The notes: generated by a model not told the origin, from the letters alone. Positions 9,986 through 18,610 are shown, counted from the stretch's first letter. The stretch: DNA of 64,000 nt from Pinisolibacter aquiterrae (GCF_019160155.1 NZ_JAFNIH010000058.1:1-64000), one strand, 5' to 3'. Program-made: numbers and translations.

Positions 9986-10800
9986 GTGTGGGCCTCGCAT
10001 GTGCGGGCGACCGAAAGGTCGGGAAAGGCGGAGAAGAACCGGCCGATCGCCGCCACCGTGGCGTCGCGCCCCTCGCGGTGGGGCGAGTGCTTCACGCCGG
10101 CCAGGATCTCGACGAGGACCGGCGCGGGCGAGAGCGCCACGGCGGTGTCGGGCTGGACCATCGTGCCGTACTGATCGTCGGCCCCCTGGATCACCAGCAT
10201 CGGCTTGGCGATCGTCTCGAGCGAGGCGCGGATGTCCCAGAATTTGAACTCGGGGTCGAGCCAGGCGCCGTTCCAGCCGAGGAAGGCGACGTCCGGGTTC
10301 GCGTGCCACCGGCCGAGCTTCGCCCGGAGATCGGTGGTCTCCCAGGCGATCTTCGCTTCCGCGATCGCCGCGACGCACATGTCCTCGACCAGAAAATGCG
10401 GCGCGATCAGCACCGCCGCCTCGACGCGCCCGTCGCGCACCCGGCCGAGATGATGGGCCGCGATCGAGGCGCCGTCGGAATGGCCGACGAGCACGCCGCG
10501 CTCGAAGCCGATGGCGTCGAGGAGGGGCGGAAGCACCTCCTCCGCCTCGCGCTGCATGTAGTCGAGCGGGCGCGGCAGCTCGACCGGGTCGGACGCGCCA
10601 TAGCCGGCGCGGCTGTAGACGAAGACGCCGCAGCCGGTCGCCGCCTGCAGCCTTTCCGGAAAATCGAGCCACAGCCCGACCGAACCCAGCCCCTCGTGCA
10701 GCAGCACCAGGGTCGGCGCCTCGCTCGGCTGCGGCCCGAGATGGCGGTATTCGAGCCGTCGCCCCGCGACGGTGACGAAACCCTCGCGCTCGAGCGGCAT
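9982..10800 (-). CDS. Alpha/beta hydrolase of the box operon
   Basis: The 272-residue protein has an alpha/beta-hydrolase fold: LVLLHEGLGSVGLW (oxyanion region), nucleophile S108 in LVGHSDGAS, an acid in IQGADDQYGT and a histidine in VKHSPHREG. It is coupled by four-base overlaps to the ligase upstream and boxD downstream, so it is made in step with the pathway. From memory, related hydrolases occur in other box clusters, sometimes called lactone hydrolases. Possible roles are removal of a lactone or dead-end CoA ester. The substrate cannot be read from sequence. Confidence 0.8.
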   Translation of the reverse strand: MPLEREGFVTVAGRRLEYRHLGPQPSEAPTLVLLHEGLGSVGLWLDFPERLQAATGCGVFVYSRAGYGASDPVELPRPLDYMQREAEEVLPPLLDAIGFERGVLVGHSDGASIAAHHLGRVRDGRVEAAVLIAPHFLVEDMCVAAIAEAKIAWETTDLRAKLGRWHANPDVAFLGWNGAWLDPEFKFWDIRASLETIAKPMLVIQGADDQYGTMVQPDTAVALSPAPVLVEILAGVKHSPHREGRDATVAAIGRFFSAFPDLSVARTCEAHT

Positions 10801-12356
10801 CACGCTTCCTCGCGCAGCTTGAAGCGCTGGATCTTGCCGGTGGCGGTCTTGGGCAGAGCCTCCACCACCTCGATCCACCGCGGGTATTTCCACATGCCCA
10901 CGGTCTTCTTGACGTGCTCCTTGAGCCGCGCCTCGAGATCCTCGCCCGAGGCGCTGTCCTTCAGCACCACGAAGGCCTTGGGCTTCAGGAGCCCTTCCTC
11001 GTCGGCATGGGCGACCACGGCGGCCTCGAGCACGTCCTCGTGGGACCCGAGCGCCGCCTCGATCTCGAACGGCGACACCCAGATGCCCGAGACCTTGAAC
11101 ATGTCGTCGGCGCGCCCGCAGTAGGTGTGCCGGCCCTTCGCGTCGCGAATGTACTTGTCGCCGGTCCGGGTCCATTCGCCCTGGAAGGTCGAACGACTCT
11201 TGGCGCGCTGGTTCCAATAGCCGTCGGCGGCCGAGGGACCACGCACGTAGAGTTCGCCGATCTCGCCGTCGTCGACGGTCCGGCCGAGTTCGTCGCGCAG
11301 CTCGAGGTCGTAGCCCGGCACGGCGACGCCGGAGGTGCCGTAGACGATCGCGCCGGGCGCGTTGGAGAGGAAGATGTGCAGCATCTCCGTCGAGCCGACG
11401 CCGTCGAGAATGTCGACGCCGAAGCGCTTCTTCCAGGTCTCGCCGATGTGTTCCGGCAGGGCCTCGCCGGCCGAGGTGCAGATCCGGAGCCGGCCCGAGC
11501 CGGTCGAGCCGGCATGCGCCGGATCGTGCAGCATCGCCGCATAGAGCGTCGGCACGCCGAAGAAGATGGTCGGCTGGTAGGTCTCGAAGAAGCCGAAGGC
11601 CGTCGCCGGCGTCGGCCGTCCCGGGTTGAGCACCGCCGTCGCCCCGACCGAAAGCGGGAAGGTCAGCGAATTGCCGAGCCCATAGGCGAAGAAGAGCTTC
11701 GCCGCCGAGAAGCCGACGTCGTCCTCGCGGATGCCGAGAACGCCCTGGCCGTAGAGCTTCGCCGTCGCCATCAGCGACGAATGGACGTGACGCGTGCCCT
11801 TCGGCGCGCCGGTCGACCCCGACGAATAGAGCCAGAAGCAGGTCTCGTCCGGATGGGTCTCGGCGGTGGTGAAGACGTCGGAGGCGGTGGCGAGCTCGGC
11901 CGCGAGCGAACGATGCGGCGCCTTCGCTTCGCCGCCGGAGACGAGCACGTGCTTCAGCGTCGGGATCTCCGCCAGGATCGGCGCGACGGTCGGCAGCAGC
12001 GCGCCGGAGACGACCAGCACCTTCGCCCGGCTGTCGGCGAGCATATAGGCGTATTGATCGGCGGCGAGCAGCGTGTTGAGCGGGATCGGCACGATGCCGG
12101 CCCGGATCGCGCCGAGGAAGACGATCGGCCAATCGACCGTGTCGAGGAGGATCATCGCCACCCGGTCCTCGCGGACGAGGCCGAGCCGGCCGAGGAGATC
12201 GGCGAACCGCCGCGTCTCCGAAGCGAGCGCGTCATAGGTGAGCGAGCGCTCGGGGTCGACGAAGGCGAGCTTGGCGCCGCGTCCCTCGCGGATGTTGCGA
12301 TCGACGAGATCGTCGGCGGCGTTGTAGACGGCGCTCGTATAGGCGGTTGCGGACAT
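10800..12356 (-). CDS. bclA: Benzoate–CoA ligase (AMP-forming)
   Basis: The enzyme activates benzoate to benzoyl-CoA with ATP and CoA, the entry step of the box route. The 518-residue protein shows the P-loop YSSGSTGAPKGTRH (177–190), GVGSTEMLHIFLSN, the TGDKY block and the C-terminal catalytic lysine K508 (TATGKIQRFKL). AAKLFFAYGLGNSLTFP and FFGVPTLYAAML are characteristic of the benzoate-CoA ligase family. The stop overlaps the hydrolase ATG by four bases. Substituted benzoates may also be accepted. Confidence 0.92.
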   Translation of the reverse strand: MSATAYTSAVYNAADDLVDRNIREGRGAKLAFVDPERSLTYDALASETRRFADLLGRLGLVREDRVAMILLDTVDWPIVFLGAIRAGIVPIPLNTLLAADQYAYMLADSRAKVLVVSGALLPTVAPILAEIPTLKHVLVSGGEAKAPHRSLAAELATASDVFTTAETHPDETCFWLYSSGSTGAPKGTRHVHSSLMATAKLYGQGVLGIREDDVGFSAAKLFFAYGLGNSLTFPLSVGATAVLNPGRPTPATAFGFFETYQPTIFFGVPTLYAAMLHDPAHAGSTGSGRLRICTSAGEALPEHIGETWKKRFGVDILDGVGSTEMLHIFLSNAPGAIVYGTSGVAVPGYDLELRDELGRTVDDGEIGELYVRGPSAADGYWNQRAKSRSTFQGEWTRTGDKYIRDAKGRHTYCGRADDMFKVSGIWVSPFEIEAALGSHEDVLEAAVVAHADEEGLLKPKAFVVLKDSASGEDLEARLKEHVKKTVGMWKYPRWIEVVEALPKTATGKIQRFKLREEA

Positions 12357-12388
12357 GGGATCGGTTCCGTGACGAGAGGGCGGGGGCT

Positions 12389-12874
12389 TCAGCGGCCGGT
12401 GAACTCGATCGCGCCGTCGGGCAGCAGATAGAGCACGTAGGCCGAGCCGTCGTTCACGGTCGGATGATGGGCGCTGCCCGGTCCGTAGACGTACCAACCC
12501 TCGGGAAAGCCGTCGAAATTCGGCTCGGCCACGACCGGCATGACCATCCCGATCTCGCCCTTGGGGTGGACGTGGTGCGGCCCCCGGCAGCTCTCCATGT
12601 GGACGACGTCGACCGAGAAGCGTCCGGCCTCGGCGCCCGCCTTGATCACCCGGCCCCAACGGATCCCGTCGTTCTCGCGCGGGCAGATCCAGCCCTCCGC
12701 GTCGCCGGTCTCGATCGCCTCGGCGATGGCGCGGAAGGTCGGGCCGCCGGCGGGATAGGTGGCATCGAGCCATTTTGCGAGGTCGGCGTCGAGCGGACGG
12801 TCGCCGATCGCGGCGGCGATGGCGCCGATCTCGGCGACAAAGGCGCGATGCGCCGGGGTGTCGGTGGTGGACAT
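12389..12874 (-). CDS. DUF4863 family protein (4-hydroxylaminobenzoate lyase-like)
   Basis: The 161-residue protein is probably the first gene of the operon reading into the benzoate-CoA ligase. It has a cupin-like core with clustered histidines (ESCRGPHHVHPKGEIGMVMP) and FPEGWYVYGPGSAHHPTV, which I recognise as DUF4863. The characterised relative is the PnbB lyase of 4-nitrobenzoate catabolism, which acts on 4-hydroxylaminobenzoate. Homologues also sit in box clusters with unknown function. It faces boxR across a 139-base control region. A metal-dependent role on an aromatic acid or CoA thioester is inferred. Confidence 0.7.
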   Translation of the reverse strand: MSTTDTPAHRAFVAEIGAIAAAIGDRPLDADLAKWLDATYPAGGPTFRAIAEAIETGDAEGWICPRENDGIRWGRVIKAGAEAGRFSVDVVHMESCRGPHHVHPKGEIGMVMPVVAEPNFDGFPEGWYVYGPGSAHHPTVNDGSAYVLYLLPDGAIEFTGR

Positions 12875-12919
12875 GGGTGTTGCCTCCGGTTCGCTCCACC
12901 CTTCGCGGCTGCGCGTGAG

Positions 12920-12945
12920 TGGAAATATAGTTCATATTTTCATGC
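12920..12945 (-). promoter_or_regulatory. Proposed BoxR operator (site B) before the DUF4863–ligase operon
   Basis: GGAAATATAGTTCA (12921–12934) is, on the minus strand, TGAACTATATTTCC, differing from site A at one of 14 positions. It lies about 50 bases upstream of the DUF4863 start. A minus-strand TTGACG (12963–12968) lies upstream and may be the -35 element, though no good -10 follows at ideal spacing. Confidence 0.6.
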
Positions 12946-12958
12946 CGCGTCCGCCGGG

Positions 12959-12990
12959 TTGCCGTCAAGGGGGCGCTGTACTATTTTTCA
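12959..12990 (+). promoter_or_regulatory. boxR promoter with proposed BoxR operator (site C)
   Basis: TTGCCG (12959–12964) and TATTTT (12982–12987) are 17 bases apart and 27 bases upstream of the boxR ATG. TGTACTATTTTTCA (12977–12990) matches the site A/B motif at 11 or more of 14 positions and covers the -10 box. This layout suggests autorepression by BoxR. Confidence 0.55.
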
Positions 12991-13013
12991 TCCATTCCAA
13001 ACCGAGCCGCGCC

Positions 13014-14042
13014 ATGACCGAACCCGAAGACAGCGCCGATACCCTGCCCGCCGAGACCGTCGCCGCGACCGATCCGTCGAGCGCGGAGGGGTCCGGCCGC
13101 GCCTCCCGCGCCACCGCGCGGGAAGACGCCGACGAGGCCTTTCTGGTCGAGTTGGGCCAGCGGGTGCGGCGGATGCGGGCGCTGCGCGGCATGTCGCGCA
13201 AGGTGCTCGCCAAGGTCTCCGGCATCTCCGAGCGCTACATCGCCCAGCTCGAGGGCGGTCAGGGCAACGTCTCGATCATGCTGCTGCGCCGGGTCGCCGA
13301 GGCGACCGGCGCCCCGCTCGAGGATCTGGTCGGCGGCGAGACCGCCGAGACGCCCGACTGGCGCCTGATCCGCGATCTGTTGCGCGGCGCCCCGCCCGCC
13401 ACCGTCGCCGAGGTCAAGGCGCTGCTCTCCGGCGAGAAACTGCCGTCGGGGCCGCGCGCCGTCGGCGAGGCCCACATCGCGGTCGACCGGGTCGCCCTGA
13501 TCGGCTTGCGCGGCGCCGGGAAATCGACCCTCGGGCGCCTCGCGGCGGAACGTCTCGGCTGGCCCTTCGTCGAGCTCAACAAGGAGATCGAGGCCGAACA
13601 CGGCTTTTCGATCAACGAGATCCTCGCCCTCTACGGCCAGGACGGCTATCGCCGCCTGGAGCGGATCACGCTGCAGCGCCTGATCGAGCAGCCCGGCCCG
13701 ATGCTGCTCGCCACCGGCGGTGGTATCGTCGGTGAGCCGGTCACCTTCGAGTTGCTGCTCGCCTCCTTCTTCACCATCTGGGTGAAGACCTCGCCGGCCG
13801 AGCACATGAGCCGCGTCCGCCAACAGGGCGATCTCAGGCCGATGGCCAACGACAAGGCGGCGATGTCGGAGTTGATCACCATCCTGTCGAGCCGCGAGCC
13901 GCTCTATGCCCGCGCCCGAACCCAACTCGACACCTCCGGCGTCGCGGTCGAGGCGAGCGCGGCCCGGCTCTACGGCATGATCCAGTCCTATTGCGCGGTC
14001 GGGTGCCCGTGGCAGTCGCGCAATCGCGGCACCAAGGGGTGA
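13014..14042 (+). CDS. boxR: BoxR/BzdR-type transcriptional repressor
   Basis: The 342-residue protein joins an XRE helix-turn-helix domain (about residues 45–105; SRKVLAKVSGISERYIAQLE) to a C-terminal shikimate-kinase-like domain with an intact Walker A (GLRGAGKST, 164–172). Family members repress benzoate genes and are released when the C-terminal domain binds benzoyl-CoA. It is divergent from the DUF4863–ligase operon, with two motif copies between them. The ~40-residue acidic N-terminal tail before the HTH is poorly conserved, so the start could be slightly different. Its stop overlaps the GTG of the next gene. Confidence 0.94.
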   Translation: MTEPEDSADTLPAETVAATDPSSAEGSGRASRATAREDADEAFLVELGQRVRRMRALRGMSRKVLAKVSGISERYIAQLEGGQGNVSIMLLRRVAEATGAPLEDLVGGETAETPDWRLIRDLLRGAPPATVAEVKALLSGEKLPSGPRAVGEAHIAVDRVALIGLRGAGKSTLGRLAAERLGWPFVELNKEIEAEHGFSINEILALYGQDGYRRLERITLQRLIEQPGPMLLATGGGIVGEPVTFELLLASFFTIWVKTSPAEHMSRVRQQGDLRPMANDKAAMSELITILSSREPLYARARTQLDTSGVAVEASAARLYGMIQSYCAVGCPWQSRNRGTKG

Positions 14043-14560
14043 GCGCGACGCCCGACGACGTCGCCGCCCACGCGGGGCACCCGCTGTCGCGCCTAGTCGC
14101 CGCCCGCGCGCTGCTGCCGGGCGAAGCTTTGTTCGCTCTGCGCACGACGCTCGACCCGCGCGACGTCACCGACGATCATCGCGTCACCGCCGATCTCCTC
14201 GCCACCGGCCACGAACGCGCCTATGCCCGCATGCAGGAGGGGATCGCGCTCGGCTCGGGCCGGGCGATCCTGTGCTTCGTCGGCGAACCCGGCGGTCGCG
14301 CCCGCTTCACCGGGCTGCGCCGCTTCTTCGCCCGCCGCCCCGGCATCGTCCCGGGCGACATCGTCTACGACTACGACGTCGCCGATCTCTTCCATCAATT
14401 CGTCGCTCGCTCGCGCCGTCCGGTGTTCTATGATGCGATCGATCTCGCCGGCCTCGACGACTGCGTCGGCCGCCTCGTCGTCGACTGGCCACGCCCGGCG
14501 ATGGTCCGCCTGCGCCCCGCCGGCCACCCGGGACTGATCGTCGCAGCCGAGATAAAATGA
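14039..14560 (+). CDS. Unrecognised protein translationally coupled to boxR
   Basis: I do not recognise this family. Using GTG 14039, which overlaps the boxR stop as GTGA, the product is 173 residues; upstream in-frame TTG/GTG codons would lengthen it by up to 16. It has no signal peptide or membrane segment. Visible blocks are PLSRLVAARALLPGEALFALR, a central YARMQEGIALGSGRAI, and DIVYDYDVADLFHQFVARS before a beta-rich, Pro/Arg-rich end (LVVDWPRPAMVRLRP). Codon usage matches the neighbours. Coupling to boxR and the importer downstream suggests a role in regulation or handling of benzoate or its CoA ester, which is only inference. Confidence 0.6.
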   Translation: MSATPDDVAAHAGHPLSRLVAARALLPGEALFALRTTLDPRDVTDDHRVTADLLATGHERAYARMQEGIALGSGRAILCFVGEPGGRARFTGLRRFFARRPGIVPGDIVYDYDVADLFHQFVARSRRPVFYDAIDLAGLDDCVGRLVVDWPRPAMVRLRPAGHPGLIVAAEIK

Positions 14561-14610
14561 ACAATATTGCATGATCGGCTTGACCTGGAACGTTTATGAA
14601 ATAAAGTTCC
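14558..14610 (+). promoter_or_regulatory. Importer promoter with two proposed BoxR sites (D and E)
   Basis: TGAACAATATTGCA (14558–14571) and, on the minus strand, GGAACTTTATTTCA (from 14597–14610) each match TGAACTATATTTCC at 11 of 14 positions. Between them lie TGCATGAT and TTGACC (14580–14585), with TAAAGT (14602–14607) 16 bases downstream as a possible -10 covered by site E. The substrate-binding protein gene starts at 14696. Confidence 0.5.
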
Positions 14611-14695
14611 TCTCGCAGGGAGAGGCGTGCCCCGGGCCATGAGCCCACCTCGAGAAGAAGGCACGCCGAAACGTCATCCTCGGGAGGAGTGCCTC

Positions 14696-15886
14696 ATGTC
14701 GTCGTCGAGACGCGAATTTTTCACCATGGCCGGCGCCGTCGGTCTCAGCGGTCTTCTGGGCGGCGTGGCCCCCTTCGTACGTCCGGCCTCGGCCGCCGGC
14801 AGCCTGAAGATCGGCCTTCTCCTGCCGGCTTCCGGCACCTATGCCCCGCTCGGCGAGGCGATCCGCCGCGGCGCCGAACTCTACGTGAAGGAAAGGGGCG
14901 GCGCGCTCGCCGGCCGGGCCGTCGAATTCACCGCCCTCGACGACGAATCCGCCCCGCCCAAGGCGGCCGAACTCACCAACAAGCTGGTCTACGGCGAGAA
15001 GGTCGACGTCCTCGTCGGCACCGTCCATTCCGGCGTCGCCGCCGCCATGGTCAAGATCGCCCGCGAGGCCGGCGTCACCACGCTCGACCCCAATGCCGGC
15101 GCCGACGCCATCACCGGCGGCCTGTGCGCCCCCAACATCTTCCGCACCTCCTTCTCCAACGGCCAGATCGGCGAGGCGACCGGCAAGGCGATGATCGCCG
15201 CCGGCATCAAGGAGGCGGTCAGCTGCACCTGGCGCTACGCCGCGGGCGACGAGATGGTCGCCGGTTTCGAGAAGGCCTTCGAGGCCGGCGGCGGCAAGGT
15301 CGTCAAGAAGATCGCGCTGCCCTTCCCCGACGTCGAGTTCCAGTCGGCGCTGGCCGAGATCGCCTCGCTGAAGCCGCAGGCGGTCTATTCCTTCTTCGCC
15401 GGCGGTGGTGCCGCCAAGTTCATCAAGGACTTCTCGGCGGCGGGCCTGTCCGGCTCGGTCCAGCTCTGGGGTCCGGGCTTCCTCACCGACGGCGTCGAGG
15501 CGGCGGTCGGCGCCGCCGGTGACGGCGTCAAGACGGTGCTCCACTACGCCGAGGGCCTGACCAATCCGGAAGACGCCGCCTTCCGCAAGGCCTTCGAGGC
15601 CGCCTACGGCGTCGCCCCCGACGTCTATGCGGTGCAGGGATATGACGCCATGCACGTCCTCGACATCGGCCTCACCGCCGTCGGCGGCGACGTCGCCAAG
15701 AAGGACGCCATGCACGCCGCCATGGCCAAGGCGAAATTCGCGAGCCCCCGCGGCCCCTTCGAGTTCTCCGCCAACCGCAACCCCAAGCAGACCTTCTATC
15801 TGCGTGAGTTGAAGGGCGGCAAGAACCACCTTCTCGGCGTCGCGGCCGAGGGTCTCGCCGACGCCGGCAAGGGCTGCAAGGCCTGA
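14696..15886 (+). CDS. ABC transporter substrate-binding protein, probable benzoate importer
   Basis: The 396-residue LivK/HAAT-family protein has a Tat-like leader (SSRREFFTMAGAVG with a twin arginine) and a signal region ending near ASAAG. The mature start is SLKIGLLLPASGTYAPLGEA. ATG 14696 is chosen because GGGAGGAG lies seven bases upstream; the in-frame extension to 14627 has no such site. It heads a run with livH, a fused livMG, livF and a FadB-like gene. Its place between boxR and a beta-oxidation gene suggests benzoate or a related acid as ligand. Confidence 0.88.
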   Translation: MSSSRREFFTMAGAVGLSGLLGGVAPFVRPASAAGSLKIGLLLPASGTYAPLGEAIRRGAELYVKERGGALAGRAVEFTALDDESAPPKAAELTNKLVYGEKVDVLVGTVHSGVAAAMVKIAREAGVTTLDPNAGADAITGGLCAPNIFRTSFSNGQIGEATGKAMIAAGIKEAVSCTWRYAAGDEMVAGFEKAFEAGGGKVVKKIALPFPDVEFQSALAEIASLKPQAVYSFFAGGGAAKFIKDFSAAGLSGSVQLWGPGFLTDGVEAAVGAAGDGVKTVLHYAEGLTNPEDAAFRKAFEAAYGVAPDVYAVQGYDAMHVLDIGLTAVGGDVAKKDAMHAAMAKAKFASPRGPFEFSANRNPKQTFYLRELKGGKNHLLGVAAEGLADAGKGCKA

Positions 15887-15974
15887 TCGGTCCCCCTCGT
15901 CCCGGGAAATCGGCGGCGCGCGGCGGGTTCTCCCCGCGCGTCGTCCCCCGCTCGTCTCGAGAAGGCCTCACCTC

Positions 15975-16841
15975 ATGGACCTCGTCCTCGTCCAGATCTT
16001 CAACGGGATCCAATACGGATTCCTGATCTTCCTGGCCGCCAGTGGTCTCACCCTGGTCTTCGGCATTCTCGGGGTGATCAATCTCGCCCATGGTTCGTTC
16101 TACATGCTCGGGGCCTATCTCGCCCTGACGCTCACGGAAGTGACCGGCGACGTCTTCCTCGCCTGCCTGCTCGGCGTGCCCCTGGCCGTCGTCTTCGGCT
16201 GGCTGATCGAACGCGCCTTCGTGCGCCATCTCTACAAGCGCGATCACCTCCAGCAGGTGCTGCTGACCTTCGCGCTGATCCTGATCTTCAACGAGGTGCA
16301 GCGCATCCTGTGGGGCTCCTACCCGCACGGCGTGCCCGCGCCCTCCTATCTCTCCGGCTCGATCCGGCTGACCGATCAGCTCGCCTATCCGGTCTATCGT
16401 CTGGCGCTGACGGCGATCTGCGCCGCGCTCGCCGGGGCCATGTTCTTCGTCATCCAGAAGACGAGGGTCGGCCGGCTGATCCGGGCGGGCGAATCGAACC
16501 GCGAGATGACCGAGCTGCTCGGCTTCGATTCCTCGCGTCTCTACGCCCTCGTCTTCGCCACCGGCACGGCGCTCGCCGCGCTCGCCGGCATGCTCGCCGC
16601 GCCGGTGGAGAGCGTCTATCCCGGCATCGGCGAGCGGATCCTGATCATCTCCTTCGTGGTGGTCGTCATCGGCGGCATCGGCTCGATCAAGGGCGCCTTC
16701 CTCGGCGCGCTGGCGATCGGCATCGCCGATGCCCTCGGCAAGGTGTTCCTGCCCTCGCTCGCCGGCGTCGTCGTCTATGCGCTGATGGCGTCGGTCCTGG
16801 TCGTCCGTCCCGGTGGTCTCTTCGGGAGGGTGATCCGATGA
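15975..16841 (+). CDS. Branched-chain-type ABC permease LivH
   Basis: The 288-residue inner-membrane permease has about eight hydrophobic segments and the family signature VFGILGVINLAHGSFYMLGAY near the start. It ends with VVVIGGIGSIKGAFLGALAIG, the conserved cytoplasmic loop that docks the ATPase. It follows the binding protein by 88 bases and overlaps the next gene by four bases (ATGA), consistent with one transcript for a complete importer. Confidence 0.92.
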   Translation: MDLVLVQIFNGIQYGFLIFLAASGLTLVFGILGVINLAHGSFYMLGAYLALTLTEVTGDVFLACLLGVPLAVVFGWLIERAFVRHLYKRDHLQQVLLTFALILIFNEVQRILWGSYPHGVPAPSYLSGSIRLTDQLAYPVYRLALTAICAALAGAMFFVIQKTRVGRLIRAGESNREMTELLGFDSSRLYALVFATGTALAALAGMLAAPVESVYPGIGERILIISFVVVVIGGIGSIKGAFLGALAIGIADALGKVFLPSLAGVVVYALMASVLVVRPGGLFGRVIR

Positions 16842-18610
16842 TCCGTCTGCCTTCGCTCCCGGTGTTGGTGTTGCTCGGCCTGATCGCCGTCGCCTTCGCG
16901 GTCGTGCCCTTCGTCGCCGGCCCCTACGAGGTTAAGTTCGCGACCCGCGTGTTGGCGACCGCGATCTTCGTGCTCGGCCTCGATCTCCTGATCGGCGTCA
17001 CCGGCCTCGTCTCCTTCGGCCATGCCGCGTGGTTCGGCCTCGGTGCCTATGCGGTCTGGTTCGTCACCCCGCCAGACTACGAGGCCGGCAATCTCCTCGT
17101 CGCCCTCGGCGCGGCGGTGGCGCTCTCCGGCGCGGTGGCGGCGGTGGTCGGCCTCTTCGCGGTCCGGACGCGGGCCTTCTATTTCATCATGGTGACGCTG
17201 GCGGCGTCGCAGATGATCTTCGCCCTCTTCCACGACACGCGCATCGCCGGTGGCTCCGACGGCGCCTCGATCGACGTGAAGCCGATCCTGGAGATCGGCG
17301 GCGCGACGATCCTCGATTTCTCCGCTCGCAACACGCTGCTGTGGTTCTCGCTCGCCGCCCTCGTCGTCCTCTACGGCGCGGTCCTCACCCTCGCCCGGTC
17401 GCGCTTCGGTCGCGTCCTGCAGGGGATCAAGGCCAACGAGACCCGCATGAACGCGCTCGGCTTCGACGGCGCCCGTTACAAATGGGCGAGCTTCGTGATC
17501 GCCGCCATGGTCGCCGGCTTCGGCGGCGCGCTCTTCGCCTCGATCGACGGTTTCGTGCCGCCGGAGATCCTCGGTTGGCGCGAGAGCGGCCTCGCCATCA
17601 TGATGGTGGTGCTCGGTGGTGTCGGCTCGCTGTGGGGTGCGATCGTCGGCGCGCTGGTCTATGCCCTCGCCGAGGAGATGCTGAAGAGCGCCGATCTGGT
17701 CGGCGCCACCGTCTCCGAACATTGGCCGATCGCCATGGGCCTGTTTCTGATCGCCGCCGTGCTCGGCGCGCCCAAGGGCCTCGCCGGCTGGCTGCCGTTG
17801 CGCCCGGCGAAGCCGTGGGCGCCCGCCGCGGAGACCGGCGCGGCCGTCGAGACCCGCCGCGCCTCGCCGCCGCCGCGCCTCGAGGTCGAGGGTCTGCGCC
17901 GCACCTTCGGCGGCCTCACCGCCGTCGACGGCGTCACCGTCGCCTTCGAACCGGGCCGCATCCATGCGGTGATCGGCCCCAACGGCGCCGGCAAGACCAC
18001 CTTCACCAACCTCCTGACCGGCGCGCTCCCGGTCTCGGGCGGCACCATCCGTCTCGACGGCGTCGACATCACCGCGCTCTCGGCGCATGCCAAGGCGCGG
18101 CGCGGCATCGGCCGCTCGTTCCAGCGCACCAACGTGCTGCCCGCCTTCACCGTCGCCGAGAACTGCGCGGTGGCGGCCCAGGCCCGTGGCCTCGCCGGCG
18201 CGAGCCCGGCGGAGGAGGCGCGCGCCGTCACCGAGGCGCTCACCTCGACGGGTCTGGTCGATCGCGCCGATCGCCCCGCCACGAGCCTCAGTCACGGCGA
18301 GCAGCGCCAACTCGAGATCGCCATGCTGATCGCCTCCGGCGCCGAGCTCCTGATCCTCGACGAACCCCTCGCCGGCACCGGCCCGGAGGAGACGGCGCGG
18401 GTGACCGCGCTGCTCAGGGACCTCGCCCGCGACCACACCATTCTCCTGATCGAACACGACATGGACGCCGTCTTCGCCTGCGCCGACACAGTCTCGGTGC
18501 TGGTCGGCGGGCGGCTTCTCGCCCACGGCACGCCCGACGACATCCGCCGCGACGCCGCCGTGCGCGAGGCCTATCTCGGCCGCTTCGCCGGACTGGAGGA
18601 CGCCGCATGA
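16838..18610 (+). CDS. Fused ABC permease–ATPase (LivM–LivG)
   Basis: The 590-residue protein combines a LivM permease (residues about 1–330; LIGVTGLVSFGHAAWFGLGAY and VVLGGVGSLWGAIVGA) with a LivG ATPase (about 345–590). The ATPase has Walker A GPNGAGKTTFTNLL (~380), signature LSHGEQRQLEIA (~484) and Walker B LLILDEPLAGTGPEE (~503). In E. coli these are separate genes. The linker is short and rich in Ala/Glu/Arg. Overlaps of four bases on both sides tie it to livH and livF. A second independent fusion of the same kind is at 24233. Confidence 0.93.
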   Translation: MIRLPSLPVLVLLGLIAVAFAVVPFVAGPYEVKFATRVLATAIFVLGLDLLIGVTGLVSFGHAAWFGLGAYAVWFVTPPDYEAGNLLVALGAAVALSGAVAAVVGLFAVRTRAFYFIMVTLAASQMIFALFHDTRIAGGSDGASIDVKPILEIGGATILDFSARNTLLWFSLAALVVLYGAVLTLARSRFGRVLQGIKANETRMNALGFDGARYKWASFVIAAMVAGFGGALFASIDGFVPPEILGWRESGLAIMMVVLGGVGSLWGAIVGALVYALAEEMLKSADLVGATVSEHWPIAMGLFLIAAVLGAPKGLAGWLPLRPAKPWAPAAETGAAVETRRASPPPRLEVEGLRRTFGGLTAVDGVTVAFEPGRIHAVIGPNGAGKTTFTNLLTGALPVSGGTIRLDGVDITALSAHAKARRGIGRSFQRTNVLPAFTVAENCAVAAQARGLAGASPAEEARAVTEALTSTGLVDRADRPATSLSHGEQRQLEIAMLIASGAELLILDEPLAGTGPEETARVTALLRDLARDHTILLIEHDMDAVFACADTVSVLVGGRLLAHGTPDDIRRDAAVREAYLGRFAGLEDAA

